Positions 33,855 to 43,267 of a stretch of DNA of 64,000 nucleotides are shown here, piece by piece (the first letter of the stretch is position 1; every line of letters starts with the position of its first letter). Below the pieces are notes generated by a model. That model did not search any database. It was not told the DNA's origin and worked only from the letters and a program-made list of their open reading frames with translations. The stretch comes from Azotosporobacter soli (GTDB lineage Bacteria; Bacillota; Negativicutes; SG130): positions 1 through 64,000 of the forward strand of contig NZ_JAUAOA010000020.1 of assembly GCF_030542965.1 (NCBI RefSeq), in the 5' to 3' direction. A program made the translations under genes and the position numbers.

Positions 33855-34679
33855 ATGGTTGAAAGAAGAAAGAAGCGTGGCTTGCTGCTGTTAGGCGGCT
33901 TGCTGCTCCTGGGGGTACTGGTTTTGTTCGGCAGCAGTCTGATCGACCGTTACAGTGGAGTCCCAGTCTTGAATTATCATGGCATCGAAGACCATGAGCA
34001 TAATCCGCTGATGTTGGGCGTGGCCGATTTTGACCGGCAGATGGCCTATTTGGCGCAAGAGGGTTATCATTCGATTACGCCGAAGCAGCTTTTGGCGCAT
34101 CTCGAACAGGGAGCGGAATTGCCGTCAAAGCCAATCCTGATCACTTTTGACGATGGTTACCGCAACAATTACGATAATGCATACCCGATTTTAAAGAAAT
34201 ATGGCCTGACGGCGACGATCTTTCTCGTGACCGATACGGTCGGGACGAACGATTGGTATCTGAACTGGCAGCAGGTGGAAGAAATGCGCAAAGCCGGTTT
34301 TGTCTTCGGCTCGCACACGCTGAACCACGTGCCGCTCAACGATTTGTCGCAAGATGAGATTCGCTTCCAATTGACGAAGTCAAAAGAAGGCATGCAGTGG
34401 AAACTTGATGTTCCGATCGATTACTTCGCCTATCCGACCGGCGCATATAATGAGACGGTCGGCGAACTGGTACGGGAAGCGGGCTATAAGGCGGCGTTCA
34501 CGATCGATTTCGGCCGCGTCAAGGTCGGCGACAATCCGTATGCGCTGGATCGCATCCCGATCCTCAAGACGAAAAGCCCGTTTTATCATTTCTATACGCG
34601 GCTCAACTTTACCACGCTGATGGGGAAAGCCAAGCTGGCCAAGGAATGGGTGCTTGGTCCGAGCACATTGACGTTGTAA
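33855..34679 (+). CDS. Membrane-anchored polysaccharide deacetylase
   Basis: An N-terminal membrane anchor (about residues 8-28) precedes a NodB-type domain: VLNYHGIE, ITFDDGYRNNYD (metal Asp), FGSHTLNHVPL (His-X3-His) and FAYPTGAYN. The 274-residue enzyme should remove N-acetyl groups from glycan outside the membrane, such as peptidoglycan or exopolysaccharide. ATG 33855 follows GGAAGGCG. It is a single gene. Confidence 0.9.
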   Translation: MVERRKKRGLLLLGGLLLLGVLVLFGSSLIDRYSGVPVLNYHGIEDHEHNPLMLGVADFDRQMAYLAQEGYHSITPKQLLAHLEQGAELPSKPILITFDDGYRNNYDNAYPILKKYGLTATIFLVTDTVGTNDWYLNWQQVEEMRKAGFVFGSHTLNHVPLNDLSQDEIRFQLTKSKEGMQWKLDVPIDYFAYPTGAYNETVGELVREAGYKAAFTIDFGRVKVGDNPYALDRIPILKTKSPFYHFYTRLNFTTLMGKAKLAKEWVLGPSTLTL

Positions 34680-34680
34680 G

Positions 34681-34729
34681 AAAAAAGCTCCTGTTTTGGC
34701 AAAATCAGCTTTGCCAAGCGGGAGCTTTT
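34681..34729. terminator. Bidirectional terminator, deacetylase/diguanylate cyclase
   Basis: AAAAGCTCC and TTTGGCAAA arms pair with TTTGCCAA and GGGAGCTTTT. Confidence 0.85.
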
Positions 34730-34749
34730 CTTGTAAAGGCGTAGGTTTC

Positions 34750-36420
34750 TCAGGCACAAATGCTGCGGTTGCGTCCGGAATTCTTTGCCCGATAGAGCGC
34801 ATCGTCGGTCCGTTTGAAAAATTCGGCGGCGCTTTCCTTTTTCTGCAGAGCGGCGATACCGATGCTTAACGTGACGTTGACGACAACGTCGGGATTCGGA
34901 CGAAACGCCTGTGCGGCAAATTGGCGACGGATGCGTTCGGCGATCTGTAGCGCCTGTTCCTGCGTAGCGCCGGGCAAGAGCGCGATGAATTCCTCGCCGC
35001 CGTAACGAAAAGCACTGTCGCTGTCGCGTAAGAGAAACGTCAAGGTTTGCCCCAAGCTTGCCAGAACATGGTCGCCCTCCCAGTGACCGTACGTGTCGTT
35101 GTAATGCTTGAAGTTGTCGAGGTCGAGGATCAAAAGAGCAAGCGGCGCATCATTTTTGTGCGCAAAGGAGATGCATTCTTGCAAATGGCTTTGGAAGCTG
35201 CGCTTGTTCTGTAAGCCGGTCAATGCGTCGGTCAGGCTGAGCTGCTGGAAATGACGCATGCGTTCTTGCAGCAGACGCTGTTTTTCCTGGAGCAGGCGCA
35301 GCCGGTCGGCCAGCGCGAGCGCGAGCAAAAGAATCTCGGCCGCGGTCGCAGGCACGAGGATGATTGAGGAAAAAGCGGGCAAAGGCAGATAAGCCGAAAG
35401 AATCCAAATCAGGATGCCGCAAAATAAGATGAGCCAGGCGGCCAAGTAGAAACGAGCGGCGCGAAAACCCTGGCGCAGACGGAAGAGAGCCAGCGTGATC
35501 ATGCTGAGCGGGCCGATAAGACCAAGCAGATGTGCGAGCTGGTTCGCGGCGATGTTCCAGGCGGCGATGCCGAACGCGCCTTGCAGCACAGCCAGGCCGA
35601 TCAGAAAGCGCAGCCAGTTTTTCCAGCGTTGGTGGCTGTTGTTCAGGTGCAGGAACGCTTCAGCAAAGAGGAGCGAGGCAATGAAGGTGCCGGAGAGCAA
35701 GAGCCAAAAGAAAAAATTGCCTGCATGGTACGGATAGTTAAAGAGGAGGCGGGCGTGGCCCTGCACCTGCAATTGGTAGAGGAACATGCCTGCGACATAG
35801 AGGCAGTAATAAAGATGCGCCTTATCGTGCAGCGCGCGATAAATGAAAAGATAAAAGAGACCGGCCGTCAGCAAGATGCCGTAAAAAAGGCCGAAGACGA
35901 GGTAATCTTGATTGATCTTTTGCCAAAAGGCGGCCTCTTGCCAGACGAGGACAGGAAGACGCAACGCCGAAGTGCTGGAAAGACGCAGATAGACGTAGTC
36001 GCTGCTCGGATAGAGATAAAAGGCCCAGGTGTTAGAGAAAATCTCCCTGTTTTCGGCGGGGCGGTCGTTGCCGACCGCGAAATAACGGTATTGGCCGGGT
36101 GTCTTTGCGGGCAGATAGACATCGATGCGGTCGATGTTGCCGTTGGCGAGCTGGAGGATCTGCCGCGTCTCGCTGAGGGGTTCGTTTACACGGAAGCGCA
36201 GCCAATATACGCGATCGGAAATGCCGAGCGAAAGCGTGTCCTGCGTTAAAGGCGCAAACGGCTGAGCGGCGATCTGTGACCAGTCGGCAGCGCCGCTCGA
36301 ATCCTGCCAGATTTCAAAGGTCTGCACGCTTTGCGGCGGCTGGGCCTTTGCCGACGGCAGGCAAAGGAAGAGGCCGAAGCAAAGGAAGAGAAGATTGCGC
36401 AATAAGCGTTCGAATGACAA
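34750..36420 (-). CDS. 7TM-DISM membrane diguanylate cyclase
   Basis: The 556-residue protein has a signal peptide, an extracytoplasmic 7TMR-DISM sensor domain (about 30-170, with YWLRF and LYLRLS-like strands), seven membrane helices (about 180-380), a short coiled linker and a GGDEF domain. The active site reads YGGEEF, and an RDSD inhibitory site lies exactly five residues before it, so it should make cyclic di-GMP and be feedback-inhibited. No effector or EAL gene is adjacent. Confidence 0.93.
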   Translation of the reverse strand: MSFERLLRNLLFLCFGLFLCLPSAKAQPPQSVQTFEIWQDSSGAADWSQIAAQPFAPLTQDTLSLGISDRVYWLRFRVNEPLSETRQILQLANGNIDRIDVYLPAKTPGQYRYFAVGNDRPAENREIFSNTWAFYLYPSSDYVYLRLSSTSALRLPVLVWQEAAFWQKINQDYLVFGLFYGILLTAGLFYLFIYRALHDKAHLYYCLYVAGMFLYQLQVQGHARLLFNYPYHAGNFFFWLLLSGTFIASLLFAEAFLHLNNSHQRWKNWLRFLIGLAVLQGAFGIAAWNIAANQLAHLLGLIGPLSMITLALFRLRQGFRAARFYLAAWLILFCGILIWILSAYLPLPAFSSIILVPATAAEILLLALALADRLRLLQEKQRLLQERMRHFQQLSLTDALTGLQNKRSFQSHLQECISFAHKNDAPLALLILDLDNFKHYNDTYGHWEGDHVLASLGQTLTFLLRDSDSAFRYGGEEFIALLPGATQEQALQIAERIRRQFAAQAFRPNPDVVVNVTLSIGIAALQKKESAAEFFKRTDDALYRAKNSGRNRSICA

Positions 36421-36540
36421 AGTGACGCCCTCCTTAGGAGTTGACGCGTTTTAAAAGAATCTTGACTTAGAGTTCGGGTTAAAAGTGAAAAGTCCTGCCA
36501 TAAAATAAGACGAAAGACCTAAAAGGCGGGACAAACAGAA

Positions 36541-36570
36541 AAAAGACGCTCCTAAAGCAGGAGCGTCTTT
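36541..36570 (-). terminator. Terminator of metA
   Basis: AAAGACGCTCCT pairs with AGGAGCGTCTTT; a T-run follows on the minus strand. Confidence 0.88.
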
Positions 36571-36578
36571 GCCTTCTT

Positions 36579-37541
36579 TTAAATGCCGTCGCCGTCCAAG
36601 CCGGAGGGACCGCTGCCGTTTCCTTCCCAGACCGATAAGTCATAGGGTGTTTCCTGATAGACATAATAGTTCAGCCAGTTGGCGAACATCAGATTGGCGC
36701 TGCTGCGCCAGAGGACCATCGGCGTCTGGCCGGGATCGTCGCCCGGATAATAGTTCTGCGGCACGGCGATCGGCAGGCCGAGAGCCGCGTCGCGGTCGTA
36801 TTCGCCTTTCAGCGTCAACGGATCGTATTCGGAGTGGCCGGTGATGAAGAAGCGACGCTGCTTTAAATCGGCGACCGCATATACGCCGGACGTTTCCGAT
36901 TCGGATAAGATGTCGAGCTGCGGGATCTTTTCGATGTCGCAGCGCCGGACTTCGGTGTGACGCGAATGCGGCACGTAAAAGACATCGTCAAAGCCGCGAA
37001 ACAGCTTGTCCTGCTTGGTGAAATTCTTAGTGTGCGCAAATACGCCGAACATCTTTTGCGGCAAAGCGTGTTTGGGGATGCCGTAGTGGTAATGCAGCCC
37101 GGCCTGTGCGCCCCAGCAGATATGGAGCGTCGAATAGACGTTTTTTTTGCTCCAGGCCATGATCTGGCAAAGTTCATCCCAGTAGGCGACGTCCTCGAAC
37201 GGCATCTGCTCGACCGGCGCTCCGGTGATGATCATGCCGTCGTATTTGCGGTGCCTGACGTCGGCGAACGTCTCATAAAACTTGACCAGATGTTCCTGCG
37301 GCGTGTTGGTCGGCGCATAGGTCGCCGTGTAGAGAAAATCGACTTCGACCTGCAGCGGCGAATTGCTGAGCAGGCGGAGCAATTGGGTTTCCGTTGCGAT
37401 CTTTGTCGGCATCAGGTTAAGCAGCAAGATGCGCAGCGGACGGATGTCCTGCGCATAGGCGCGGCCTTCTTCCATGACAAAGACGTTCTCTTTTTCCAGC
37501 GTAGCGGCCGCCGGAAGGTGATTCGGAATCTTAATGGGCAC
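36579..37541 (-). CDS. metA: Homoserine O-acyltransferase MetA, acetyl-CoA type by sequence
   Basis: MetA acylates homoserine at the start of methionine synthesis. The 320-residue protein has the acyl-enzyme cysteine at position 142 ([10 protein letters not shown]) and the GHSEYDP segment. Residue 111 ([10 protein letters not shown]) is Glu; work on this family showed that Glu111 favours acetyl-CoA and Gly111 succinyl-CoA. So the enzyme is probably a homoserine transacetylase despite the usual name. An AGGAGG site precedes the ATG. A TTGACT/TACAGT promoter about 100 bp upstream on the minus strand is plausible; no SAM riboswitch is present. Confidence 0.93.
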   Translation of the reverse strand: MPIKIPNHLPAAATLEKENVFVMEEGRAYAQDIRPLRILLLNLMPTKIATETQLLRLLSNSPLQVEVDFLYTATYAPTNTPQEHLVKFYETFADVRHRKYDGMIITGAPVEQMPFEDVAYWDELCQIMAWSKKNVYSTLHICWGAQAGLHYHYGIPKHALPQKMFGVFAHTKNFTKQDKLFRGFDDVFYVPHSRHTEVRRCDIEKIPQLDILSESETSGVYAVADLKQRRFFITGHSEYDPLTLKGEYDRDAALGLPIAVPQNYYPGDDPGQTPMVLWRSSANLMFANWLNYYVYQETPYDLSVWEGNGSGPSGLDGDGI

Positions 37542-37809
37542 GGATGCATTACCTCCTGTTCAACTGTTAGCCTGTGACGTGAAAGTGTAAACGGACAAAG
37601 GGGCAAACGGTGATTATTAGTTGATACTGTAACCTATCTGCCGCAGAGAGTCAAGAGAATCGTCGCGCGATGCTCGGCGTGACGCAAGAGGAAAACGTGA
37701 AGAGAGGATGAAAAGGAAGAAATGCTTCTCTATTATTCGGACGGACATTATAATGAAAGAAGGAATCGAGTGAAAATTCACGAAAATACCTGCGGGTGAT
37801 TCGCATGGA

Positions 37810-37839
37810 TTGACAAAAAATGATAAAAAGCTATATAAT
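37810..37839 (+). promoter_or_regulatory. Promoter of the FIST kinase operon
   Basis: Perfect TTGACA (37810-37815) and TATAAT (37834-37839) are spaced 18 bp apart. The remainder of the metA-kinase gap (37542-37886) holds only this and the metA promoter. Confidence 0.75.
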
Positions 37840-37886
37840 GTGCCGAGATATTGCAGCCGTGCTGCTGACAATAGGAGAACGGAACG

Positions 37887-39932
37887 ATGAGAACTTTGAA
37901 CTTGCTCTATCAAACGACGGATGCGCTGCGCGAGTATGTACTGGAAAACAAGATGGCGGAAAACGGGGAACAGTGCCTGGTGCAGATTTTCAGCGGCATC
38001 AATGACGCCGTGCTGATCGCGTCGCTGATCAAAGAGCTGAGAGGCTTGCTGCCGAACGCGCATATCCTTGCAGCGACGACGGCCGGGGAAATCATCGACT
38101 GCCGCACGGAGTCCTCTTCCATCGTCCTTTCTTTCAGTCTCTTTGAAAAGACGGTGCTTCGCTCGGCGCTAATGGAAGGCGACGACTCGTTCGCGCTGGG
38201 CAAAGCACTGGCGGAGCAATTGGTGAGCGATGACAGCAAGGTGTTGCTGCTCTTTGGCAATTCGCTGACGATCAACGGCAGCGAGATGCTGGAAGGCGTG
38301 GCAGAAGCCGGCGTGCATTTCGTCGTGGCCGGCGGTTTTGCCGGCAACAACGGCTTCTATACCAATACCTTTGTCTGCTGCAATGAACAGCTCAGCTACA
38401 CCGGCCTGGCGGGCGTCTCTCTGAGCGGTGCGGCGCTTGAGGTCATCACGGAACGGAATTTCGGCTGGCAGCCGATCGGCAAGACGATGACGGTCACCAA
38501 GGCGAAGAAAAATCGCGTCTATACGCTCGATGGCCAGCCGACGCAGGCCGTTTATGAAAAATATCTCGGTCAGGAAGTGGCGCGCTACCTGCCGGGCAGC
38601 GCGACCGAGTTTCCGCTCTTGCTGCTTGATGACATGGTGGCGCGTTGCCCGCTGGCCATGCCGGAAGAGCGCGACGGCTCGCTGTATTTCATCGGCAATG
38701 TGCCGGAAGGGGCGAGAGTGGCTTTTTCCTGCGGCAACGCCGAGCAGATCATCCGCCGCTCGAATGAAATGTTTGACGATTGGGCCGACAAAAGACTGGA
38801 GGCGATCTTCATCTATTCCTGCACCGCGCGCTATATGTTCATGCAGCAGCGGGTAGCCGAGGAGTGGCAGGCGTTTCGCGGCATCGCGATGGCGGGTTTT
38901 TTCACCTATGGCGAATATTTTCAGACGCCGCGCAAGAAGAACGTCCTCTTGAATATCACGACGACGATTCTGGGCCTGTCGGAACATGGGATCTGCACCC
39001 GACCGCGCGAGGCGCCGCCCGAATACGTCAGCGGTTTTTCGGCCGATAACTTCGTGGACGGCAAGAAGAATATGGTCGTGACGATGCTCAACAATCTGCT
39101 TACCGCGGTCGTGAAAGATCTCGAAGAGTCGAACGCCAGACTGGCGGAAAAGAACCAGCGGCTCGAAGCGCAGGCTGAAAAGCTCAGAGAGTCGCAGGAA
39201 GCGATGATCCAGCGTGAAAAAGCGGTCAGCCTGGGGCATCTGATGGCCGGGATCGCGCATAATCTGAAGACGCCGCTGATGAGCAGTTCCGGCGGTCTCT
39301 CACTGATCCGAAAGCTCGTCGGCCAGCTGGCCTGCTTCCCCGGAAATCTGGGACTGGTCAAGGAAATCGAGAGCTGGATCGGCGAAATTTACGAAAGCCT
39401 GCGCTACATTTCCGACGTGATTAACACGGTCAACGGTTATGTGGTCAATCCTTCCAAAGCGCAGTACGACTACGAGATCGATTTGCCGGACGTGGCCAGA
39501 CGGGTCGGCATCTTGCTGCAGCATGAACTGAAGCAAAAAAAATGCCGTCTGGATTTAGTGATGGATTCCGAAGTGAACCGGGTGCGCCTGCGCAGCCATG
39601 AAAATGACCTGATCCAGGTATTGACGGTGCTGGTCAACAATGCCGGTGATGCGTATAAAGGAAAAGGCGGCGCCGTCAAGGTGCTGATGGCGATCAAATG
39701 GAGCCGGCTGGTGATCCGGGTCGAGGACGAGGGCTGCGGCATCAGTCCGGAAGTCGCGGCCAAGCTGTTTCGCGAGATGATTACGACCAAAGGGAAACAC
39801 GGCACCGGGCTTGGACTTTATACGACCTATTCGATCATCCGCGGCCGTTTTCATGGCAGCATTTCATTTGCCACTTCGAAGAACGGGACGCAGTTTACCT
39901 TAGAATTGCCGCTGGCAGAGGAGCGAGGATGA
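37887..39932 (+). CDS. Soluble histidine kinase with FIST sensory domain
   Basis: The 681-residue protein has FIST-N and FIST-C domains (about 1-385; HILAATTAGEI, VVAGGFAGNNG, AGFFTYGEYF), a coiled linker (about 410-450), a HisKA region with phospho-acceptor His458 (AGIAHNLKTPL) and an HATPase domain with N-box VLVNNAGDA and G-boxes DEGCGISP and GKHGTGLGLYT. FIST domains are thought to bind small ligands, perhaps amino acids. There is no membrane segment. Its stop overlaps the next gene (ATGA), a receiver-XRE regulator that is the obvious partner. Confidence 0.92.
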   Translation: MRTLNLLYQTTDALREYVLENKMAENGEQCLVQIFSGINDAVLIASLIKELRGLLPNAHILAATTAGEIIDCRTESSSIVLSFSLFEKTVLRSALMEGDDSFALGKALAEQLVSDDSKVLLLFGNSLTINGSEMLEGVAEAGVHFVVAGGFAGNNGFYTNTFVCCNEQLSYTGLAGVSLSGAALEVITERNFGWQPIGKTMTVTKAKKNRVYTLDGQPTQAVYEKYLGQEVARYLPGSATEFPLLLLDDMVARCPLAMPEERDGSLYFIGNVPEGARVAFSCGNAEQIIRRSNEMFDDWADKRLEAIFIYSCTARYMFMQQRVAEEWQAFRGIAMAGFFTYGEYFQTPRKKNVLLNITTTILGLSEHGICTRPREAPPEYVSGFSADNFVDGKKNMVVTMLNNLLTAVVKDLEESNARLAEKNQRLEAQAEKLRESQEAMIQREKAVSLGHLMAGIAHNLKTPLMSSSGGLSLIRKLVGQLACFPGNLGLVKEIESWIGEIYESLRYISDVINTVNGYVVNPSKAQYDYEIDLPDVARRVGILLQHELKQKKCRLDLVMDSEVNRVRLRSHENDLIQVLTVLVNNAGDAYKGKGGAVKVLMAIKWSRLVIRVEDEGCGISPEVAAKLFREMITTKGKHGTGLGLYTTYSIIRGRFHGSISFATSKNGTQFTLELPLAEERG

Positions 39933-40525
39933 AAATGGCGAAGAAAAAATTTAAGATCATGATTTTGGATGATGACAAGGCGCTGGTTCGTGTTTTGGCA
40001 GCGCATCTGGCGGATTATGAAACTGTGGGACTTACTGATGAGAGCGAGGCGCTCGAGCGTTTGCGCACGGAGGAGTTCGACCTCTTGATTCTCGATTATC
40101 TGCTGACGGACAGCAACGGCGAAGTGGTCGTCAAAAAGATTCGCGAATTCAATCAGAATCTGTATATTTTGCTTTTGACCGGCTGCGGGCCGAATACGCT
40201 GGAGCCGATGGAAGCATTAAAGGAATGGGACATTCAATTTTACTGCGAGAAAAGCGCGGACATCGAGCGGACGATGTTGATCATCGAAAGCGCGATCAAG
40301 AGCATCGTCTTTCTGCGCGGCAAACGGGTCTCGTTTGCCGATCGGCTGAAGGAAATGCGCGCACGGCATGGCCATAGCCAGGAACAGCTGGCGCAGATGG
40401 TCGGCGTCAAGCGCAGCGCGGTCGCGAACTGGGAACAGGGCGGTGAAGTCACGCTGGAAAATCTGAAACGTTTGTGCGCGATTTATCGCGTCAGCATGGA
40501 CTACATGATCGGCAATATTTTTTAA
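39929..40525 (+). CDS. Response regulator with XRE-type HTH output
   Basis: The receiver domain (residues 8-125) has acceptor Asp56 (LILDY), acidic residues Asp14-16, Thr in LLLTG and Lys in YCEKS. The C-terminus (about 135-198) is a Cro/CI-type helix-turn-helix (RARHGHSQEQLAQMVGVKRSAVANWEQG). Receiver domains are usually joined to OmpR, NarL, LytTR or Fis-type outputs, so an XRE output is unusual. It is co-translated with the FIST kinase. Targets unknown. Confidence 0.9.
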   Translation: MKMAKKKFKIMILDDDKALVRVLAAHLADYETVGLTDESEALERLRTEEFDLLILDYLLTDSNGEVVVKKIREFNQNLYILLLTGCGPNTLEPMEALKEWDIQFYCEKSADIERTMLIIESAIKSIVFLRGKRVSFADRLKEMRARHGHSQEQLAQMVGVKRSAVANWEQGGEVTLENLKRLCAIYRVSMDYMIGNIF

Positions 40526-40529
40526 AAAA

Positions 40530-40571
40530 ACGCAAGCGCTGCAGCTTCGGCTGCGGCGTTTGCGTTTTTTT
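40530..40571 (+). terminator. Terminator of the FIST/REC-XRE operon
   Basis: ACGCAA and GCTGCAGC arms pair with GGCTGC and TTGCGT and are followed by seven T residues. Confidence 0.85.
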
Positions 40572-40674
40572 GCCTTCGGGGCAGGGATTGAAGGCGCGAA
40601 AGAGGAATCATTTATAATTAGCAGATAATTCCGCTCTTTAGTCTGAGCAAATAAAGCAGCAAGGAGGAGTTTCG

Positions 40675-41829
40675 ATGCAGCAAGCGCTTAGCGAAGCAAA
40701 AGGGGAAACGAAGAAACGGGTGCGGGAACGCTTATATTTTTTTGATAATTTACGTACGGCGATCATCCTGCTGGTCATCGTCTTTCATGTCGCGATCAGT
40801 TTCATGCATAAACCGCCGCAGTGGTGGTATGTCATTGACACGCAAAACAGCAAGCTCTTCGATCTGTTCGTCATGCTTGCCGACGTCTTCATCATGCCGG
40901 TCCTCTTCCTTACCGCCGGCTATTTCGCGTTGCCCGCGCTGCTGCGCAAAGGCGGCAGCGCTTTTTGGCGGAGCAAGGGGCTGCGCATCGTACTGCCCTG
41001 GCTTTGCGGCGTGATGCTGTTTGCGCCGTTGATCACTTATATGATCTATTTCAGCCGTACCCCGACGCCGCCGCCTTATATTCCTTACTGGAGCGAAAAG
41101 TTTTTTCTTTCGCAGGATTATAACCAGGCACATTATTGGTTTTTAGGCGCGCTGGCCTGGTTCTACGCGGCACTGACCGCCGCTTTTTATCTGAAGCCAA
41201 AACGTTTTTATCCCAGCAAGTCGCCGCAGCATCCGACGACTCGCGCCTTTATCCTGTTCGGTTTCGTGACCGCAGGCGGTTTTCTGGTCGGCAATCTCTT
41301 TATGCCGGCCGATGCCTGGTTTCACAAACTGTATGTGTTTTCCTTCCAGCCCAGTCGCGTTTTCTTGTGCTTCGCCTATTTCTGCCTTGGCGTCTATGCG
41401 TGGAAAAAGCGCTGGTTTACGGCGAAAGGCTATCAGCCGGCCTTGCGAAACTGGCTGCCGCTGACAGGTCTGTCATTAATGGTTTTTGTCGCGTACCGTC
41501 TGGCTTTCACCTTAGAAACGCCGGTACCGCTTTTATTTAAAGTCGGACATGGAATCGTCCATGCGTTCTTTTGCCTGGCGATGACGTTTGCGTTACTGGC
41601 CGCATTCCGAACTTACGGCAACGGAGCGGGTCCGGTCTGGCGCAATCTGGCGAAGAATTCGTACGGCATCTACTATATCCATCAGTTTTTCGTTCTGGCG
41701 TTGACTTATGTCGTGCAGAAATGGACGGTGTCGGTCTGGTTGAAATATAGCGGCGTATCGCTGACTGCGCTGCTGTCGTGCTGGCTTTGCGCGGAACTGA
41801 TTCGTCGCTTTTTGCCGCGCGAAAGTTGA
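40675..41829 (+). CDS. Membrane acyltransferase 3 family protein (OpgC-like)
   Basis: The 384-residue protein has about ten membrane segments and the family opening RLYFFDNLRTAIILLVIVFHVA, where the His is catalytic in relatives. The family transfers acyl groups to sugars or lipids at the membrane; this branch resembles OpgC-type glucan succinyl/acyl transferases. AAGGAGGAG precedes the ATG. It stands alone; the substrate is unknown. Confidence 0.85.
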   Translation: MQQALSEAKGETKKRVRERLYFFDNLRTAIILLVIVFHVAISFMHKPPQWWYVIDTQNSKLFDLFVMLADVFIMPVLFLTAGYFALPALLRKGGSAFWRSKGLRIVLPWLCGVMLFAPLITYMIYFSRTPTPPPYIPYWSEKFFLSQDYNQAHYWFLGALAWFYAALTAAFYLKPKRFYPSKSPQHPTTRAFILFGFVTAGGFLVGNLFMPADAWFHKLYVFSFQPSRVFLCFAYFCLGVYAWKKRWFTAKGYQPALRNWLPLTGLSLMVFVAYRLAFTLETPVPLLFKVGHGIVHAFFCLAMTFALLAAFRTYGNGAGPVWRNLAKNSYGIYYIHQFFVLALTYVVQKWTVSVWLKYSGVSLTALLSCWLCAELIRRFLPRES

Positions 41830-42173
41830 AGCGAAGAAAAGAGCGACGCAGAGCAGAAAAAAACCTTTCGCTGGCAGCGAAAGGTTGGCGTTAAAATGGG
41901 AGCGACCGCCTGCTCGGGAGGGAACAGGCGGTCAAGTAAATGGGGATTACACTGACATCAGTATAGCATGCAAAAGCGCGTGGCTGCAATTATCCTCACG
42001 GGGAAAAAAGAAAGTGAAACTGACGCTTTTAATAGTCGTGAGAAGCTAATTGACTTGCCGCGATTAGGGGGAAAGGCGCGTTGGCACTGAAAAAGCAGGA
42101 ATTGTCACTCGAAACGAGAATGATATAGCAGTTGAACGCGTATGGATATTGGCAAAGGAGGGGAAGTCTGAGC
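41830..42173. other. Intergenic region with two hairpins
   Basis: AACCTTTCGCT/AGCGAAAGGTT (41862-41886) is followed by an A-rich, not T-rich, stretch on the plus strand, so it looks like a minus-strand terminator although no minus-strand gene is visible. A second stem, GACCGCCTG/CAGGCGGTC (41904-41933), follows. The acyltransferase gene may use them as transcript ends. No gene seen. Confidence 0.5.
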
Positions 42174-42614
42174 ATGAAGCTGTTGCAAAAAGTTGCAAGC
42201 ATAGGACTGTTTTTATTGGTTTTAGCGGGATTCTGTCTGCCGAGCACGCCAGTACAGGCTGCGGAAGCGGATATGGTTCAAGTCGGCGTGCATCTGACGA
42301 TTGAGAATCCGGATTATTTTTGGAAATACCCGTTTTGGGGACGGCCAATGGATAGCATTCGCGTCTATGGCCTGGGTAAGACCGTTTATATTTCCAGTCA
42401 GTCAGCCGGGGAGACGCTGCTCTTTGATGTGCCGAAAGGCTATAAGCTGAAACTGGCGCTTGCTTTCCAAAGCGGCGGGACGACGCTGAAGGAAATGAAC
42501 TATCTAACCGACTGGGGCGCTAGCGAATCGAACCACAGCGTCAGCATTCGATTGACGGCGCCGGAACCCGCGCCGATTCAGATCAAGGTTTCGGATTTGG
42601 AAACGCTGAAATAA
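42174..42614 (+). CDS. Secreted hypothetical protein (146 residues)
   Basis: A signal peptide (about 1-29, ending PVQA) is followed by about 115 residues with the look of a beta-sandwich (HLTIENPDYFWKYPFWGR, SIRVYGLGKTVYISS, SVSIRL). I do not recognise the family. The ATG follows GGAGGGGA. The Cys-rich small gene lies 30 bp downstream on the same strand, so they may share a transcript. Confidence 0.75.
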   Translation: MKLLQKVASIGLFLLVLAGFCLPSTPVQAAEADMVQVGVHLTIENPDYFWKYPFWGRPMDSIRVYGLGKTVYISSQSAGETLLFDVPKGYKLKLALAFQSGGTTLKEMNYLTDWGASESNHSVSIRLTAPEPAPIQIKVSDLETLK

Positions 42615-42644
42615 CAAGAGTTTTGTCAAAGGAGGATTCGGACA

Positions 42645-42779
42645 ATGGAACGCTGCAACGAAGAAAACTGCACTTGCCCGAAAAAGGAATGTGAACGCCA
42701 CGGCAAGTGCTGCGCCTGCATCAATTTTCACCGCGACAAGAACAATAAAGTGTTCTGCATGCGCGATAAAGAGGAATAA
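42645..42779 (+). CDS. Cys-rich small protein, DUF6485-like
   Basis: The 44-residue product has seven cysteines (CNEENCTC, CERHGKCCAC, then FCMR) and a conserved INFHRD stretch, resembling the DUF6485 family, which probably binds zinc or an Fe-S cluster. AAAGGAGG sits 11 bases before the ATG, and a terminator follows directly. Function unknown. Confidence 0.8.
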   Translation: MERCNEENCTCPKKECERHGKCCACINFHRDKNNKVFCMRDKEE

Positions 42780-42814
42780 GAAGACGCCCTGGCTGAACTG
42801 CCGGGGCGTCTTTT
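42779..42814 (+). terminator. Terminator after the Cys-rich gene
   Basis: AAGACGCCC pairs with GGGGCGTCTT (one mismatch near the loop), followed by T residues. Confidence 0.85.
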
Positions 42815-42973
42815 CTGTCGCGGGCAGCGTGGGCGGGAGACAGCGTGGCAGAGCGAGCTGTGGAGGAACTATCCGAGTGCGTGTCGAATCGAGTCTAGGA
42901 GAGAAACCGGTTGATGCTGCGGGATGACGCAAGAGAAATCTTTGCGCTTGTAGCGCGCACAGGGGGCGGAAAT

Positions 42974-43180
42974 ATGCAGACAGGATTGTATCGGCATTAT
43001 AAAGGAAAGGATTACCGCGTGCTCGGCGTCGCTAGGCACAGCGAAACGCAGGAAGAATTGGTCGTGTATCAGGCGCTATACGGCGAAGGCGGTTTGTGGG
43101 TTCGGCCGAAGGCGATGTTCCTGGAAATGGTCGTGCTCGATGGCGTGCGCGTGCCGCGCTTTGCCAAAGTGCCGGAGTAG
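42974..43180 (+). CDS. DUF1653 family protein
   Basis: The 68-residue product matches the DUF1653 pattern: GLYRHYKGKDYRVLGVARHSETQEELVVYQALYGEGGLWVRP and a final VPRF. The function is unknown; the fold is SH3-like in relatives. ATG 42974 gives the normal length and follows GGGGGCGG; an earlier ATG (42914) would add 20 untypical residues. Confidence 0.88.
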   Translation: MQTGLYRHYKGKDYRVLGVARHSETQEELVVYQALYGEGGLWVRPKAMFLEMVVLDGVRVPRFAKVPE

Positions 43181-43267
43181 GCGGCTGAGAACAATGAGGT
43201 TGTAAAAAAATACCAAATTGAGCAGGGGATCGGCGGCCGGATGTGGAACGGGTAAGATACTTTTACT

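Noticed and set aside
37542-37700. SAM riboswitch before metA
   Set aside because: None of the conserved S-box segments is present on the minus strand.
42079-42098. Sigma-54-like TTGGCAC...GC element before the secreted 146-residue gene
   Set aside because: The -24 part and the 10-bp spacing fit, but the -12 element reads AAAGCA instead of TTTGCA and no enhancer-binding regulator is nearby.
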